Assembly (NCBI RefSeq): GCF_024124905.1
Contig: NZ_JAMXST010000003.1
Coordinates: 1-64,000, forward strand
DNA length: 64,000 nucleotides
Origin: Cellulosimicrobium cellulans
Lineage (GTDB): Bacteria; Actinomycetota; Actinomycetes; Actinomycetales; Cellulomonadaceae
Reading direction: 5' to 3'
The notes beneath the pieces were generated by a model. That model had not been told where the DNA came from. It did not search any database and saw nothing but the letters and a program-made list of their open reading frames with translations. This document shows positions 16,162 through 25,913 of this stretch, in pieces; position 1 is the stretch's first letter, and each line of letters opens with the position of its first letter. The position numbers were made by a program, and so were the translations under genes.

Positions 16162-16279
16162 CGTGGAGAAGGACGTCCGCGGACCCGTCTCATGACGGAC
16201 CGGGACCGACACGTCGCTCGCCCGCCGAATCACCCTCTCCTGCCGCGCGCAGGCCACGCTCGCGCGTTTCCCTGAACAG

Positions 16280-16864
16280 GTGACCCTCGACACCGGGTCG
16301 CCCTCGCTCACGGCGCCCCTCTCGGACGAGCAGCTCGTGGCCAGGCTGCGCGAGGGCGACGACGACGCGTTCGCTGCGCTCTACCGCTCTCACCGACCGT
16401 ACGCACTGGTCGTGGCCAGGGCGCTCGTCGGCCCGTCCTGGGCCGACGACGTGGTCGCCGAGTCCTTCACGGCCCTCCTGGGTGTGATCCGCGCCGGACG
16501 CGGTCCGTCACGGCACGTGCGGGCCTACCTCCTGACGATCGTGAGACGCGTCGCGTGGTCCACGCTGCGGTCCCAGGACCGCGTCCGGGCGACGGACCTG
16601 CACCGGCTCGACGGGACCCACCACGATCCAGACGTTCTCTTGGACGAGATCGAGCGACATCGCGTCCTCGACGCGTTCGCCGCTCTCCCGGCACGATGGC
16701 AGAAGGTGCTCTGGCACATCGAGGTCCTGGGCGCTTCGCCCGCAGAGTTGGCCGACGTGCTCGGGATCAGCCCCAACGCCGTGTCGTCCCTCGCGCGGCG
16801 GGCGCGGCAACGCCTCCGACACGCCTATCTGCGCCACCACGGGCAGGTGACGACGGAGCCCTAG
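16280..16864 (+). CDS. ECF RNA polymerase sigma factor
   Basis: 194 residues with both sigma regions: region 2 (DDDAFAALYRSHRPYALVVA, WADDVVAESFTALL, AYLLTIVRRVAW) and region 4 (LPARWQKVLWHIEVLGASPA, LGISPNAVSSLARRARQRLR). It is clearly similar to the sigma part of the fusion gene at 2864 and has no anti-sigma domain of its own. The start is GTG with no obvious ribosome-binding site. No separate anti-sigma gene lies beside it, so its control is unclear; it might respond to the same anti-sigma module as its fused paralogue. It probably directs transcription of island genes. Confidence 0.85.
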   Translation: MTLDTGSPSLTAPLSDEQLVARLREGDDDAFAALYRSHRPYALVVARALVGPSWADDVVAESFTALLGVIRAGRGPSRHVRAYLLTIVRRVAWSTLRSQDRVRATDLHRLDGTHHDPDVLLDEIERHRVLDAFAALPARWQKVLWHIEVLGASPAELADVLGISPNAVSSLARRARQRLRHAYLRHHGQVTTEP

Positions 16865-16883
16865 CCGGGGCCGACCGGCGCCG

Positions 16884-19631
16884 TCATCGATGTTGCTTCG
16901 TACCTGCCGCCGAGGCCGCGTTCACGCCGCGCCGGACCGCTCCCCGGCTCGCCGCGACGAGACCGAGCTGCTTCGCGCGCATCACCGTCTCCGCACGCGT
17001 GTGGGTGCCCAGGCGACGGTAGATCTCGCGGATCTGAGTCTTCACCGTGTTGTGCGAGACGTAGAGCCTGCGGGCGATCTCGGGGCCGCTCAGCCCGTCG
17101 ACGACGAGCTGGAGCACGAGGAGCTGACGCTCGGGCAGCAGGACCGTCCCGCCCTCGGGCGAGGCCCGCCGCCCAAGCTCCGCCACCGGCTCCAGCTCGG
17201 CACGCTCCGCACCGTCGACGTCCGCGAGCAGGAGGTCCATCGCCTCAGGAGAGGCCCACCGGAGCTCGAGCAGCGCGTTCGCCCGGCGCGCAAGGCCCCA
17301 CGCCCGCCGCATCTCCGCGCGGGCCTGGTCCTTCTCTCCCAGCGCCACGAGTGCGCTGGCCGTGACGGCGAGGCCCTCGATGCGAGCCCCCGTCGTCAGC
17401 CGGGCCCTCTCGCCGAGCCTCGCGACGCGACGGAACGCCTCGACCAGGCTCCCGCTCGCCACGAGCGCATGGGCGTTGACGACGTCTCGGACCGGCGCGG
17501 ACCGCGGGAGGGTGTCGGCGACGCGGATGGCGGCTGCACCGCGACCCGCCACCAGGTGCAAGCGAGCGACGTCCTGCACGACCAGGAAAGGTGCGCGCCG
17601 CTCGCTCGCGTCGGGCTCGACCGCCATGCCTCTCCTCGCGGCATCCGCCACCAGGACGTCGAGCGCGAGATCCGGAGTACCGCTGAGCTCGGCCATCACC
17701 GCCATCACATGCCTCCGCACGAACCAGAGGTCACCGCCCGGCCTCTCGATGCTCCTCCCGAGCGACGCCTTGGCCTCGTCGATACGGCGACCCTCCAGGT
17801 GGACCAGCGCTGCGACGACCGACGGGACGTCCCCCCCGCACCCGCGCCACCAGGCGGGCGGGGCCTGCAAGGACCGCGACTCGCGCACCCACTCGTCCGC
17901 GGCCACGAGATCACCACCACACGCCTCCGCGACCGCCGCCAGCTCGCACGCCACGGCAGCGACGGAGAGCGCACCCGAGCGTGTGGCCCGCTGCGAGGCC
18001 GAGTCGGCGAACGCTGCCGCGACCCGGACCAGACCTGCGCAGAGCGCGCTCATCGACGCCTGCAGCTCGAGCAGCACTGCCGCGCCGATCGACCGCGGCG
18101 CGCCGCGGTCGGCACCGAGATCGTCGAGCGCACCCTGTGCCGCCTGCAAGGACTTGTCGTACAGGCCGGCGCGGCGCAGGAGTGCGACCCGACAGAAGGC
18201 GTCCAACGCCCGCGCTTCAGGCGATGCGGTCGTCGGCGCGACGGCCTCGGCAAGAGGCTCGTCGTGCTCGTCGAGCGACTCGATGCGGCCGATCGTGGGT
18301 CGTATCGCCGCGCGCAGGATGCGGAGTCGGCCCGGGATGCTCTCCGGACATCGTTCGACGGCGCTGCGCCACAGCTCGTCGAAGCCCGGCCCGGAGCTGA
18401 CGGCGAGCAGGTCGGGCCAGGTCGCGACCAGCGCGCGGTCCACGACTCCGGGCTCTCTGGAGTCGAGCGCCCGCGAGAGGGCCGCCCACGTGGCCCCCCG
18501 GGCGACGTGAGCGTCCACACGCTGCTGGAAGCGGCGCACGTAGCCGGCCGGATCCAGATAGCGCAGGTGCGAGAGCAGGCTCTGCCGCATCCTGGGCTCG
18601 TACTCGAGCACGCCCGCGTCAGCGCCCACATGACGGTAGAGGATCCCCCCCTCGACGAGTCGCCGAGCCGTCGAGCGCGCGTCCGGCACCGCCGTCAGGT
18701 CGTCGAGCTCGTCCACCTGGAGACGACGCTCGACGCAGGTGTCGAGGAGGAAGGGCATGATCTCCGGAGGCACGAACGACCCCAGAGCTCGCGTCGTCTC
18801 TCGACGGACGACGGCGGGGACCGCGTCGTGGAGATCGACTCCTCCCGAACCGCCCGAACCCAGGTCGGCCACCGCGGTGACGATCGACGCCGGGTAGCCG
18901 CCAAGTCCGTCGGTGACGAGCCCCGCCACCTCCTCGGTGATCTCGATCCCTCGCACCCGGGCGAAGCGCACCGTGTCCTGCGCGCTCCATGCGAGCGCAG
19001 CCATGCCGACCTCGACCATGCCTGTGCCCCGCCGGACGGGCGTGGGACCGACGGTGCTCAGCACGACCGCCCGTGCCCCGAGAGCGACCGCCGCCGCGCA
19101 GGCCGCGTCGATGAGGCCTGCATGGCCTGCACGGACGTCGTCGACGACGACGGTCACCGGGCCCAGAGCGCGGAGCAGCGCCCCGAGGCGCCCGGGTCCC
19201 GCGCCGTCGAGATCGGTGGACCCCGTGGGCCGGAGCACGTACCGCACCTGGTCGAGAACGCGGTCCGCGAGCTCTCCGGCACCGATGCACCGCCGCGCCG
19301 GGTCGCTCGCGGACGCCGAGAGCCAGACGATCACCTGGCCCTCGGCGAGCGCGGCCCGCGACCACCGTGCGACCGACACGGTCTTCCCGAAGCCGCGCGC
19401 GGCGCGGACCAGGACGTGACGGGTGGTGCTCGTGAGCGTGTCGTCAAGGAGCGGACGCTCGATCGCCGCAGAGGTCGTCGCCAGACGCGGGAGCAGACCG
19501 CGAAGCGCCGCTTCCACCTCGGCCCGTCCCGCGCCGCCCGCCTCTTCCCGACCGGTCAGCACCTGCTGCCACCCGCTGATCGAGGGTGAACCCTGCTCTC
19601 GCTGTCGTCCGCCGTCTCTCGCCTCCGCCAC
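16884..19631 (-). CDS. Large MalT/LuxR-type ATP-dependent regulator
   Basis: 915 residues. Near residue 80 is a Walker A-like P-loop (ARGFGKTVSVARWS), followed by VTVVVDDVRAG as a Walker B candidate: a STAND-type NTPase as in MalT and LAL regulators. The middle is a long Ala/Leu-rich helical repeat region. The end is a LuxR HTH (LLPERQLLVLQLVVDGLSGP, VSHNTVKTQIREIYRRLG). GTG start with GGAG close upstream. The HTH closely resembles that of the 526-residue regulator at 1300. It sits between the free sigma gene and an LAATG wall-protein gene, so control of surface proteins is likely. The inducer is unknown. Confidence 0.85.
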   Translation of the reverse strand: MAEARDGGRQREQGSPSISGWQQVLTGREEAGGAGRAEVEAALRGLLPRLATTSAAIERPLLDDTLTSTTRHVLVRAARGFGKTVSVARWSRAALAEGQVIVWLSASASDPARRCIGAGELADRVLDQVRYVLRPTGSTDLDGAGPGRLGALLRALGPVTVVVDDVRAGHAGLIDAACAAAVALGARAVVLSTVGPTPVRRGTGMVEVGMAALAWSAQDTVRFARVRGIEITEEVAGLVTDGLGGYPASIVTAVADLGSGGSGGVDLHDAVPAVVRRETTRALGSFVPPEIMPFLLDTCVERRLQVDELDDLTAVPDARSTARRLVEGGILYRHVGADAGVLEYEPRMRQSLLSHLRYLDPAGYVRRFQQRVDAHVARGATWAALSRALDSREPGVVDRALVATWPDLLAVSSGPGFDELWRSAVERCPESIPGRLRILRAAIRPTIGRIESLDEHDEPLAEAVAPTTASPEARALDAFCRVALLRRAGLYDKSLQAAQGALDDLGADRGAPRSIGAAVLLELQASMSALCAGLVRVAAAFADSASQRATRSGALSVAAVACELAAVAEACGGDLVAADEWVRESRSLQAPPAWWRGCGGDVPSVVAALVHLEGRRIDEAKASLGRSIERPGGDLWFVRRHVMAVMAELSGTPDLALDVLVADAARRGMAVEPDASERRAPFLVVQDVARLHLVAGRGAAAIRVADTLPRSAPVRDVVNAHALVASGSLVEAFRRVARLGERARLTTGARIEGLAVTASALVALGEKDQARAEMRRAWGLARRANALLELRWASPEAMDLLLADVDGAERAELEPVAELGRRASPEGGTVLLPERQLLVLQLVVDGLSGPEIARRLYVSHNTVKTQIREIYRRLGTHTRAETVMRAKQLGLVAASRGAVRRGVNAASAAGTKQHR

Positions 19632-19847
19632 CGCTCCATACCTCTGACAGACGTCGGTCGGCCGGAGTCACGACGGGTGATCCGTCATGCGCCCGGCACA
19701 AGGACGCAGGGCGACACGGTTACCGCGCGCCCTACGTCTGCCCCGATACAACCTCACGGACCGGCGAAGTCAGGAGGTACGGAGGGTGATCCTGAGGGTG
19801 ACCACAGGACGGAGCGACGGCCCGACCTCACGGGAACCGGCTCCCGC

Positions 19848-20591
19848 TCAGCCCTCGCGGAGGCGCACGAGGCGGCGCCCGGCAACGAGCAGGACACCGG
19901 CCAGGAGCAGCGCACCGGACGCCGCCGCGACCGGCACCGTCTCAAGCCCCGTCGCCGCCAGCTCTCCCTTCTCCGCGGGCTGCGCCGCACCAGGTATGGC
20001 GTCCGTGGTCGGCTCGGCCACGACCATGTCGACGGGCTGCGACGGCACGACAGGCTCCGCCGGATCGCTCGGGTCCGCCGGGTGCGTGGGCTCGGCCGGA
20101 CCTGTCGGTTCGGCCGGGTCTGTCGGCTCGGCCGGGTCTGTCGGCTCGGCCGGGTCTGACGGCTCGACCGGATCCGACGGCTCAACCGGGTCTGACGGCT
20201 CAACCGGGTCCGACGGCACGCTCGAGCAGACGGGATCCTGGCCGCCTTCACCGAAGTGCTCGTCGTAGTGGGCGACCTGGACCCACGTGATGCAGTAGTC
20301 GTCCGAGTGGACGAGCGCCGACCACGGGAGGAAGCTCGAGCCGACGAACCGGCCCGACGGCTGGTCGTTGAGCGTCTCGAAGTGGATGCCGACCGACCGC
20401 TCGGCGCCCTCGACCGTGTAGCGGACGTTCACGTGGCCACCGTCCGGGAACGCGTCACCCGCGGGGAGATAGAGCCCTTCCGGGGCCACGCGGTAGGGCG
20501 TGGGCGAGTCGGACCCGCCAGCGAGCGCGGGTGCCGCGGACAGGCTGAGGATGAGGGCAGCGCCGAGCATTGCCCCCGATGCGATACGCAT
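19848..20591 (-). CDS. Secreted Pro-rich wall protein with LAATG sortase signal
   Basis: 247 residues: signal peptide (cleaved near PALAGGSD), a globular domain of about 120 residues (YTVEGAERSVGIHFETLN, SDDYCITWVQVAHYDEHFGE, with two cysteines), a stalk of SDPVEP/TDPAEP repeats, then ELAATG, a hydrophobic helix and GRRLVRLREG. LAxTG with this tail is the class E sortase signal, so the protein should be linked to the wall with the Pro-rich stalk spanning it. GGAAGGACC lies upstream of the ATG. No sortase gene is in the window. The globular domain is not recognised. Confidence 0.82.
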   Translation of the reverse strand: MRIASGAMLGAALILSLSAAPALAGGSDSPTPYRVAPEGLYLPAGDAFPDGGHVNVRYTVEGAERSVGIHFETLNDQPSGRFVGSSFLPWSALVHSDDYCITWVQVAHYDEHFGEGGQDPVCSSVPSDPVEPSDPVEPSDPVEPSDPAEPTDPAEPTDPAEPTGPAEPTHPADPSDPAEPVVPSQPVDMVVAEPTTDAIPGAAQPAEKGELAATGLETVPVAAASGALLLAGVLLVAGRRLVRLREG

Positions 20592-20990
20592 GGGACAGTG
20601 AGGTCCTTCCTTGAGAGGGAGAGATCTGCCCGGTTCGTACTCCGCCAAGAGGGGCCGGGCAGATCGCATGTCAGAGCGGGTCGACCACGCCTTTCGACGG
20701 TAGACCTGAACGACCGTCCAGTTGAGCGCTCCTGAGAGCCACGGCGCGCATCGTCGCAGGCGAGAGCATGCTTGGCGGCCCCACCCGTGATACCACTCAC
20801 AGCATCCTTCACCCGCGGTCACCCCCGGGGTCACCCTGTTGCGATCGCACTCACACCGTGTTCTCGCCGTCCAGGGACGCGGACACCGGCCCACGTCCCC
20901 GAACGTCACGGCACCCCCGGGCAACGCCATCCCGTCTCACGTGACGGGCACCCTCGACCGTATGCCGGATGGCCCGTAGGATCGTGGCAA
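20592..20990. other. Intergenic region upstream of the LAATG gene and SAM riboswitch
   Basis: About 400 bases without a convincing gene. It should contain the promoter of the LAATG wall-protein gene (minus strand) and that of the metF-metE leader (plus strand). At 20786-20801 is a degenerate Crp-type site, CGTGA-TACCAC-TCACA, with one mismatch to the perfect sites at 1190 and 15004. Confidence 0.5.
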
Positions 20991-21087
20991 CCATCCAGAG
21001 CGGTCGAGAGTCCTGGCTCGACGACACCGCAGCAACCCGCCGACGGAAGCCTCCCGAGGACAAAGGTGCTAACGCCAGGGTCGATGG
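20991..21087 (+). ncRNA. SAM riboswitch (SAM-I/SAM-IV type)
   Basis: The conserved core is visible: CCAGAGCGG at the 5' side, GCAACC at 21032-21037 and GGTGCTAA at 21065-21072. The closing stem P1 pairs ccatc at the 5' end with gatgg at 21083-21087. It lies directly before metF and metE, which make methionine, the precursor of S-adenosylmethionine. Binding should turn the downstream genes off. The choice between SAM-I and SAM-IV cannot be made by eye. Confidence 0.85.
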
Positions 21088-21205
21088 AGTGACGCATGAC
21101 CTCAGAGGCATCCTTCGCGCACCGTCCGGGCACGTGCCCGACGGCGGTCGCGCCCTTCCGTGTCCCGGCGCCGCGTGCCGTGGCGCGCCCCGGCGAGGCG
21201 ACGTC

Positions 21206-22270
21206 GTGAGCGTCGCGGACGCCGTCGGGCAGGCGCACGGCGGGGCGGCACGTCCCACGGTCTCGTTCGAGCTCATGCCCCCGCGGCGCCCGGACGCGGC
21301 GCCCAAGTTCTGGGAGACGGCACGCCGTCTCGTCGCGACGCACCCCGACTTCGTGTCCGTGACGTACGGCGCGGCGGGCACCGACCGCGCGACGGCTCGC
21401 CAGGTCGTCGGCCGCCTGCTCCAGGGCACGCCCGTGCTGCCGATCGCGCACCTCACGTGCGTCGGGGCGTCGCGCGAGGACGTCGAGGAGGTCATCTCCG
21501 ACTTCCTCGACGAGGGCGTGCGGAGCTTCCTCGCGCTGCGGGGCGACCCGCCGCGCGACCAGCCGGACTGGCAGCCCGCGCCCGACGGCGTCCGGTCGTC
21601 GACCGAGCTCGTCGCGCTCCTGCGCGAGGTCGAGGCGTCGCGGTGCGCGGCCGACCCGGCCGCGGCGCTGCGCGGCGCGGCCCGGCCGCTGACGATCGCC
21701 GTCGCGACGTTCTGCGACGGCAACCCCGCCGCCGGCACGACGCGCACGCAGGAGGTGCGCCGCCTGTTCCAGAAGCAGCAGGCCGGCGCGAGCTTCGCGA
21801 TCACGCAGCTCTTCTACGACGCGTCGTCGTACACCGACTTCGTCGCCGAGGCCCGCGCGGCCGGCGTGACGATCCCCATCCTCGCCGGGCTGCTGCCCAC
21901 GACGGAGCCTGCACGGCTCCGCCGCGTCGAGGAGCTCACGGGCGTGCGCGCGCCCCAGCACCTGCTGGACGCGCTCGACGCCCTGCCCGACCCGGAGGCG
22001 CAGCACGCCTACGGGATCGCGTACTCGGTCGACCTCGCGCAGCGCGTCCTCGACGCGGGCGCGCCCGGTCTGCACGTGTACACGTTCAACAAGCACCGCG
22101 CCGCTCTTGACCTGCTCGAGGGTGTCCACCTCGGCGGCGGGTCGCGCGGGACCGGGGGCAGCGCCAGCGCTGCCGCCGCCCCGCTCGTCCCGGACCTGGC
22201 CAGCGGGCCGTGGGTCACCGGCACCTCCCTGCCCCCGACGAGCGCCGCCACGCACGGCACGCCCGTCTGA
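21206..22270 (+). CDS. metF: Methylenetetrahydrofolate reductase
   Basis: 354 residues. It makes 5-methyltetrahydrofolate, the methyl donor for methionine synthesis, using FAD and a reduced cofactor. The TIM-barrel motifs are present: [57 protein letters not shown] and [11 protein letters not shown]. The GTG was chosen because GAGG lies 7 bases before it and the conserved PTVSFE begins soon after. Longer starts would run back into the SAM riboswitch. It is followed after 32 bases by metE, so both form a SAM-controlled methionine operon. The C-terminal 40 residues are low complexity. Confidence 0.92.
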   Translation: MSVADAVGQAHGGAARPTVSFELMPPRRPDAAPKFWETARRLVATHPDFVSVTYGAAGTDRATARQVVGRLLQGTPVLPIAHLTCVGASREDVEEVISDFLDEGVRSFLALRGDPPRDQPDWQPAPDGVRSSTELVALLREVEASRCAADPAAALRGAARPLTIAVATFCDGNPAAGTTRTQEVRRLFQKQQAGASFAITQLFYDASSYTDFVAEARAAGVTIPILAGLLPTTEPARLRRVEELTGVRAPQHLLDALDALPDPEAQHAYGIAYSVDLAQRVLDAGAPGLHVYTFNKHRAALDLLEGVHLGGGSRGTGGSASAAAAPLVPDLASGPWVTGTSLPPTSAATHGTPV

Positions 22271-22302
22271 CCGGTCCTCCGGACCAGCAAGAGGTTTCGA
22301 TC

Positions 22303-24807
22303 ATGGCCACTTCCGTACCCTCCCCTACCCAGATCCAGGCCGGATTCCCCGCCGGCACCGTGCTCGGCTACCCCCGCATCGGGCGCCGCCGCGAGCTCAA
22401 GAAGGCCGTCGAGGCGTTCTGGGCCGGGCGCACGAGCGCCGACGAGCTCGAGGCCACGGCCCGCGAGCTGCGCCTCGCGACCGTCCGCCGGCTCGTCGAG
22501 CTCGGCCTCGGCGCCGACGACGCGTCCGTCCCCGGGTCGTTCTCGTTCTACGACCAGGTGCTCGACGTCGCCGCCTCGCTCGGGGCGATCCCGTCGCGGT
22601 TCGCGTCGCTCACCGACGACGCGGGCCGCCTCGACCTCGCGGGCTACTTCACCGTCGCACGCGGCCAGGGCGACGACGCCCCGCTCGAGATGACCAAGTG
22701 GTTCGACACGAACTACCACTACCTCGTGCCCGAGATCGGCCCGGACACCCCGATCCGCTTCGTCGACGACCGCGTCGTCCGCGAGTTCGTCGAGGCCAAG
22801 GAGGCGGGCATCGTCACGCGGCCCGTCGTCGTCGGGCCCGTGACGTTCCTCGCGCTGTCCAAGGCCGCCGACGACGCTGCGTCGTCGGTCGCAGGCTTCC
22901 GCCCGCTCGACCGCCTCGACGACGTCGTCGCCGCCTACGCCGACCTGCTGCGCGCGCTCGCCGCCGCCGGCGCGCCGTGGGTCCAGCTCGACGAGCCGAT
23001 CCTCGTCACCGACTCGGTCGACGTGCCGTTCACGGAGCTCGCGGCAGCGGTGGAGTCGGCCTACCGCACCCTCGCGACGGACCTCCGCCCCGTGCCGAAC
23101 CCGGGGTCGCTCCCCACGGAGTCCTCCGGCTCGGGAGAGATCCCGGGTTCGGCACCGGGCGAGCGGCCCGCGATCCTCGTCGCCGCGCCGTTCGGGGGGC
23201 TGCAGGCCGGTGCCGAGGACGACGGCGGCGACGCGCGGGACGGGCTCGCGCTCCTCGCGGGCACCGACGTGGAGGCGATCGCGATCGACCTCGTCAAGGG
23301 CGCCGTCCCGACGGCGGCCGACGGCGGCGTCCCCGGCCTCGCCGGGAAGACGCTCGTCGCGGGCGTGATCGACGGGCACAACGTGTGGCGCGCGGACCTC
23401 GCGGCGAAGCTCGACGTCGTCGACGCGCTCCAGACGCTGGGTGCCGGTGCGGTCGCCGTCGGGACGTCGACGTCGCTGCTGCACGTGCCGCACGACGTGG
23501 AGGACGAGGTGTTCGCCGAGCCGGGGACGGCGTCGGGCACGACGCTCGACCCGCGCCTGCGCGACTGGCTCGCGTTCGCGGACCAGAAGGTCGGCGAGGT
23601 CGCGACGCTCGCCCGCGCGCTCACGGAGGGTCGCGACGCCGTCGCGACGGAGATCGAGGCGTCCCGCGCGGCGGTGGCGTCGCGCGCGGAGGCGAGCGGC
23701 GTCGTCGTGCCCGGGGTGCGCGAGCGCGCCGCCGCGCTGACCGACGCGGACTTCGCGCGCGGCGACTACGCCGAGCGCGCAGCCGCGCAGCAGGAGCGTC
23801 TGAACCTGCCGCCGCTGCCCACGACGACGATCGGCTCGTTCCCGCAGACGCCGGAGATCCGCCGCGCCCGCGCGCTGTGGACGAAGGGCGAGCTCTCGGA
23901 CGCGGACTACACGGCCGCGATGCGCGAGGAGATCGCGCGCGTCGTCGCGCTCCAGGAGGAGCTGGGCCTCGACGTCCTCGTGCACGGCGAGCCCGAGCGC
24001 AACGACATGGTGCAGTACTTCGCGGAGCACCTCGACGGGTTCGCCGTCACGGCGAACGGCTGGGTCCAGTCGTACGGCTCGCGCTGCGTCCGCCCGCCGA
24101 TCCTGTGGGGCGACGTCACGCGGCCCGCGCCGATCACGGTCGAGTGGTCCGCCTACACGGCGTCACTTACCGAGAAGCCGGTCAAGGGCATGCTCACCGG
24201 GCCGGTGACGATCCTCGCGTGGTCGTTCGTGCGCGACGACCAGCCGCTCGGCGACACCGCGAACCAGGTGGGCCTCGCGCTGCGCGACGAGATCGCGGAC
24301 CTGGAGGCCGCCGGCATCGGGATCGTCCAGGTCGACGAGCCCGCGCTGCGCGAGCTCCTGCCGCTGCGCAAGGCCGACCAGCCCGCGTACCTCGACTGGT
24401 CGGTCGGCTCGTTCCGGCTCGCGACGTCGGGCGTGGAGGCGGCGACGCAGATCCACACGCACCTGTGCTACTCGGAGTTCGGCGAGGTCATCGGTGCGAT
24501 CGACGGCCTCGACGCGGACGTGACGTCGGTCGAGGCGGCGCGCTCCCGCATGGAGATCGTGCCGGAGCTGCGCGACGCCGGGTACGCGCGCGGCATCGGG
24601 CCGGGCGTCTACGACATCCACAGCCCGCGCGTGCCCTCCGCCGAGGAGGTCACCGAGCTGCTGGAGCTCGCCGTGAAGTCGATCGACCCGACGGTCGTGT
24701 GGGTCAACCCGGACTGCGGCCTCAAGACGCGTCGCTACGAGGAGACCGTGCCGTCGCTCGAGCACCTGGTCGCCGCGGCGAAGGCGGTCCGCGCCACGCT
24801 CGGCTGA
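22303..24807 (+). CDS. metE: Cobalamin-independent methionine synthase
   Basis: 834 residues, longer than the usual 750-780. It transfers a methyl group from 5-methyltetrahydrofolate-polyglutamate to homocysteine. Two halves are clear: the N-terminal one ([32 protein letters not shown]) and the catalytic one ([40 protein letters not shown]). Zinc ligands are likely His/Cys in HTHLCYSEF and Cys in [15 protein letters not shown] precedes the ATG. A 60-bp palindromic element (23094-23153) is inserted in frame, adding about 20 residues ([20 protein letters not shown]) before [10 protein letters not shown]. The enzyme is otherwise intact, so the insert may sit in a tolerant loop. Confidence 0.94.
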   Translation: MATSVPSPTQIQAGFPAGTVLGYPRIGRRRELKKAVEAFWAGRTSADELEATARELRLATVRRLVELGLGADDASVPGSFSFYDQVLDVAASLGAIPSRFASLTDDAGRLDLAGYFTVARGQGDDAPLEMTKWFDTNYHYLVPEIGPDTPIRFVDDRVVREFVEAKEAGIVTRPVVVGPVTFLALSKAADDAASSVAGFRPLDRLDDVVAAYADLLRALAAAGAPWVQLDEPILVTDSVDVPFTELAAAVESAYRTLATDLRPVPNPGSLPTESSGSGEIPGSAPGERPAILVAAPFGGLQAGAEDDGGDARDGLALLAGTDVEAIAIDLVKGAVPTAADGGVPGLAGKTLVAGVIDGHNVWRADLAAKLDVVDALQTLGAGAVAVGTSTSLLHVPHDVEDEVFAEPGTASGTTLDPRLRDWLAFADQKVGEVATLARALTEGRDAVATEIEASRAAVASRAEASGVVVPGVRERAAALTDADFARGDYAERAAAQQERLNLPPLPTTTIGSFPQTPEIRRARALWTKGELSDADYTAAMREEIARVVALQEELGLDVLVHGEPERNDMVQYFAEHLDGFAVTANGWVQSYGSRCVRPPILWGDVTRPAPITVEWSAYTASLTEKPVKGMLTGPVTILAWSFVRDDQPLGDTANQVGLALRDEIADLEAAGIGIVQVDEPALRELLPLRKADQPAYLDWSVGSFRLATSGVEAATQIHTHLCYSEFGEVIGAIDGLDADVTSVEAARSRMEIVPELRDAGYARGIGPGVYDIHSPRVPSAEEVTELLELAVKSIDPTVVWVNPDCGLKTRRYEETVPSLEHLVAAAKAVRATLG
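23094..23153. repeat. 60-bp palindromic element, copy 1 (inside metE)
   Basis: Begins GCCGAACCCGGGGT and ends CCCGGGTTCGGC; with the flanking GT/AC the outer arms pair perfectly over 14 bases. It has the same length and ends as the copies at 26343, 57524 and 59145. It is read through in the metE frame without a stop. Confidence 0.9.
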
Positions 24808-24821
24808 TCCCCGCACACGCC

Positions 24822-24852
24822 GGAGGCCGGGTCCCGTCGGGACCCGGCCTCC
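24822..24852. terminator. Bidirectional terminator hairpin
   Basis: A 14-bp perfect GC-rich stem (ggaggccgggtccc with gggacccggcctcc) with a 3-nt loop between the convergent metE and the small membrane-protein gene. Confidence 0.85.
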
Positions 24853-24864
24853 GCGTCGTGTCGG

Positions 24865-25116
24865 TCAGCGCTCGGTCGTGCCCGTCCCCGCCATCGGGAG
24901 GGCGAACGCGAGCGTCGCGGCGAGGAGCCCGCCGACGAAGAGCCACACGCCGCCGTCGACGCCGGACATGCCCGACCCCATGAGGACCAGGCCCCCGACG
25001 AACAGCGCGAACGAGACGACGAACCGCGCCAGCGCGCCCGCGTGCCCGGGGATGTCGCGGCCTTCCGTCCCGGTGGGGAGGGGGCTGTCGGCCGCCTGCT
25101 CGCTGGTCGTGGTCAT
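24865..25116 (-). CDS. Small two-helix membrane protein
   Basis: 83 residues: a polar N-terminal 30, then two hydrophobic helices (LARFVVSFALFVGGLVLMGS and GGVWLFVGGLLAATLAFALP) joined by a short Gly/Asp turn. AAGGAG lies upstream of the ATG. No family was recognised with confidence; small actinobacterial membrane proteins like this are common and uncharacterised. It is convergent with metE and upstream of nothing obvious. Confidence 0.75.
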   Translation of the reverse strand: MTTTSEQAADSPLPTGTEGRDIPGHAGALARFVVSFALFVGGLVLMGSGMSGVDGGVWLFVGGLLAATLAFALPMAGTGTTER

Positions 25117-25170
25117 GGCGTTCTCCTTCTGAGGTCGGTGCGTGGGCCTGGGCGTCGTCGTCGGCGACGA

Positions 25171-25419
25171 TCAGTCCAGGTAGTTCTCCACCGTACCGGG
25201 GTCGCGCACGGTCGCCGCATCCGGGTCGCTCCCGAACTCGCGGGCCGCGTCGCGCTGGCGCAGCAGGTCCCAGCACTGGTCGAGCTCGACCTCGATCGCA
25301 CGCAGTCGCTCGTGCTCCTGCCCGCCGGTGATCTCGCCGTGCGCGAGCTGCTCGCGGAGCTCGCGCTCCTGCGCGACGAGGTCGCTGATCGTCCTGCGGA
25401 TGCCGCCGTCGGTCGCCAT
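25171..25419 (-). CDS. DUF2630 family protein
   Basis: 82 residues, helical and charged. ISDLVAQERELREQLAHGEI, then ELDQCWDLLRQRDAAREFGS and a C-terminal VRDPGTVENYLD match the DUF2630 pattern, a small actinobacterial family of unknown function. The ATG was chosen because the family starts just before IRRTISDLV; an upstream start adds an unlikely Pro/Arg-rich stretch. Confidence 0.85.
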   Translation of the reverse strand: MATDGGIRRTISDLVAQERELREQLAHGEITGGQEHERLRAIEVELDQCWDLLRQRDAAREFGSDPDAATVRDPGTVENYLD

Positions 25420-25511
25420 GCGGTCCACGGTATGCCCGACGGCGCACGCGCGCCCGTGAGGGCGGGCGCCGGGCGGGCGCGGTGTCGGCGGCACGGCCTA
25501 GGCTCGCCGCC

Positions 25512-25910
25512 ATGACGACGACGATCGGCCGCACGGTCCTGCTCTGCCACGACCTCGACGCGAGCGCCGCGTTCTGGGCGGACGGGTTCGGGTTCGGCAC
25601 GCTGTTCCGCGGCGAGACCGACGGGTTCCCGCTGCTGCACGTCGGACCCGGCCGCGTCGACGAGCCCGGGCTGTGGCTCGTCCCGCTCCCCGACGGCGGC
25701 GCACCCCTCGTGCGCCACGGGCTGCCGAACCTCGTCCTCTACGTCGACGACCTCGACGCGACCCTTGCGCGGCTCGCCGCCGTGGGGGTCGAGCCGTTCG
25801 TCGGGCCGGACTCCGACGCCGAGTCCGGGGACCGGTTCGCGCACGTCCACGATCCGGACGGGCACCGGATCGTCGTCGTGCAGCTCGGTCCGGCGGCCGA
25901 CCCCGCCTAG
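25512..25910 (+). CDS. VOC (glyoxalase/bleomycin-resistance) superfamily protein
   Basis: 132 residues with one vicinal-oxygen-chelate domain: IGRTVLLCHDLDASAAFWAD, LHVGPG, NLVLYVDDLDATLARLAAVG and HVHDPDGHRIVVVQLG. Members are dioxygenases, isomerases or antibiotic-binding proteins; the substrate cannot be told. The gene is probably leaderless: TAGGCT ends 7 bases before the ATG and no Shine-Dalgarno is present. It converges on the epsilon-like gene with three bases between the stops. Confidence 0.85.
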   Translation: MTTTIGRTVLLCHDLDASAAFWADGFGFGTLFRGETDGFPLLHVGPGRVDEPGLWLVPLPDGGAPLVRHGLPNLVLYVDDLDATLARLAAVGVEPFVGPDSDAESGDRFAHVHDPDGHRIVVVQLGPAADPA

Positions 25911-25913
25911 GGG

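Noticed and set aside
16890-19589. 899-codon frame opposite the MalT/LuxR-type regulator
   Set aside because: Antisense shadow with no recognisable domain; the regulator strand has the P-loop and the HTH.
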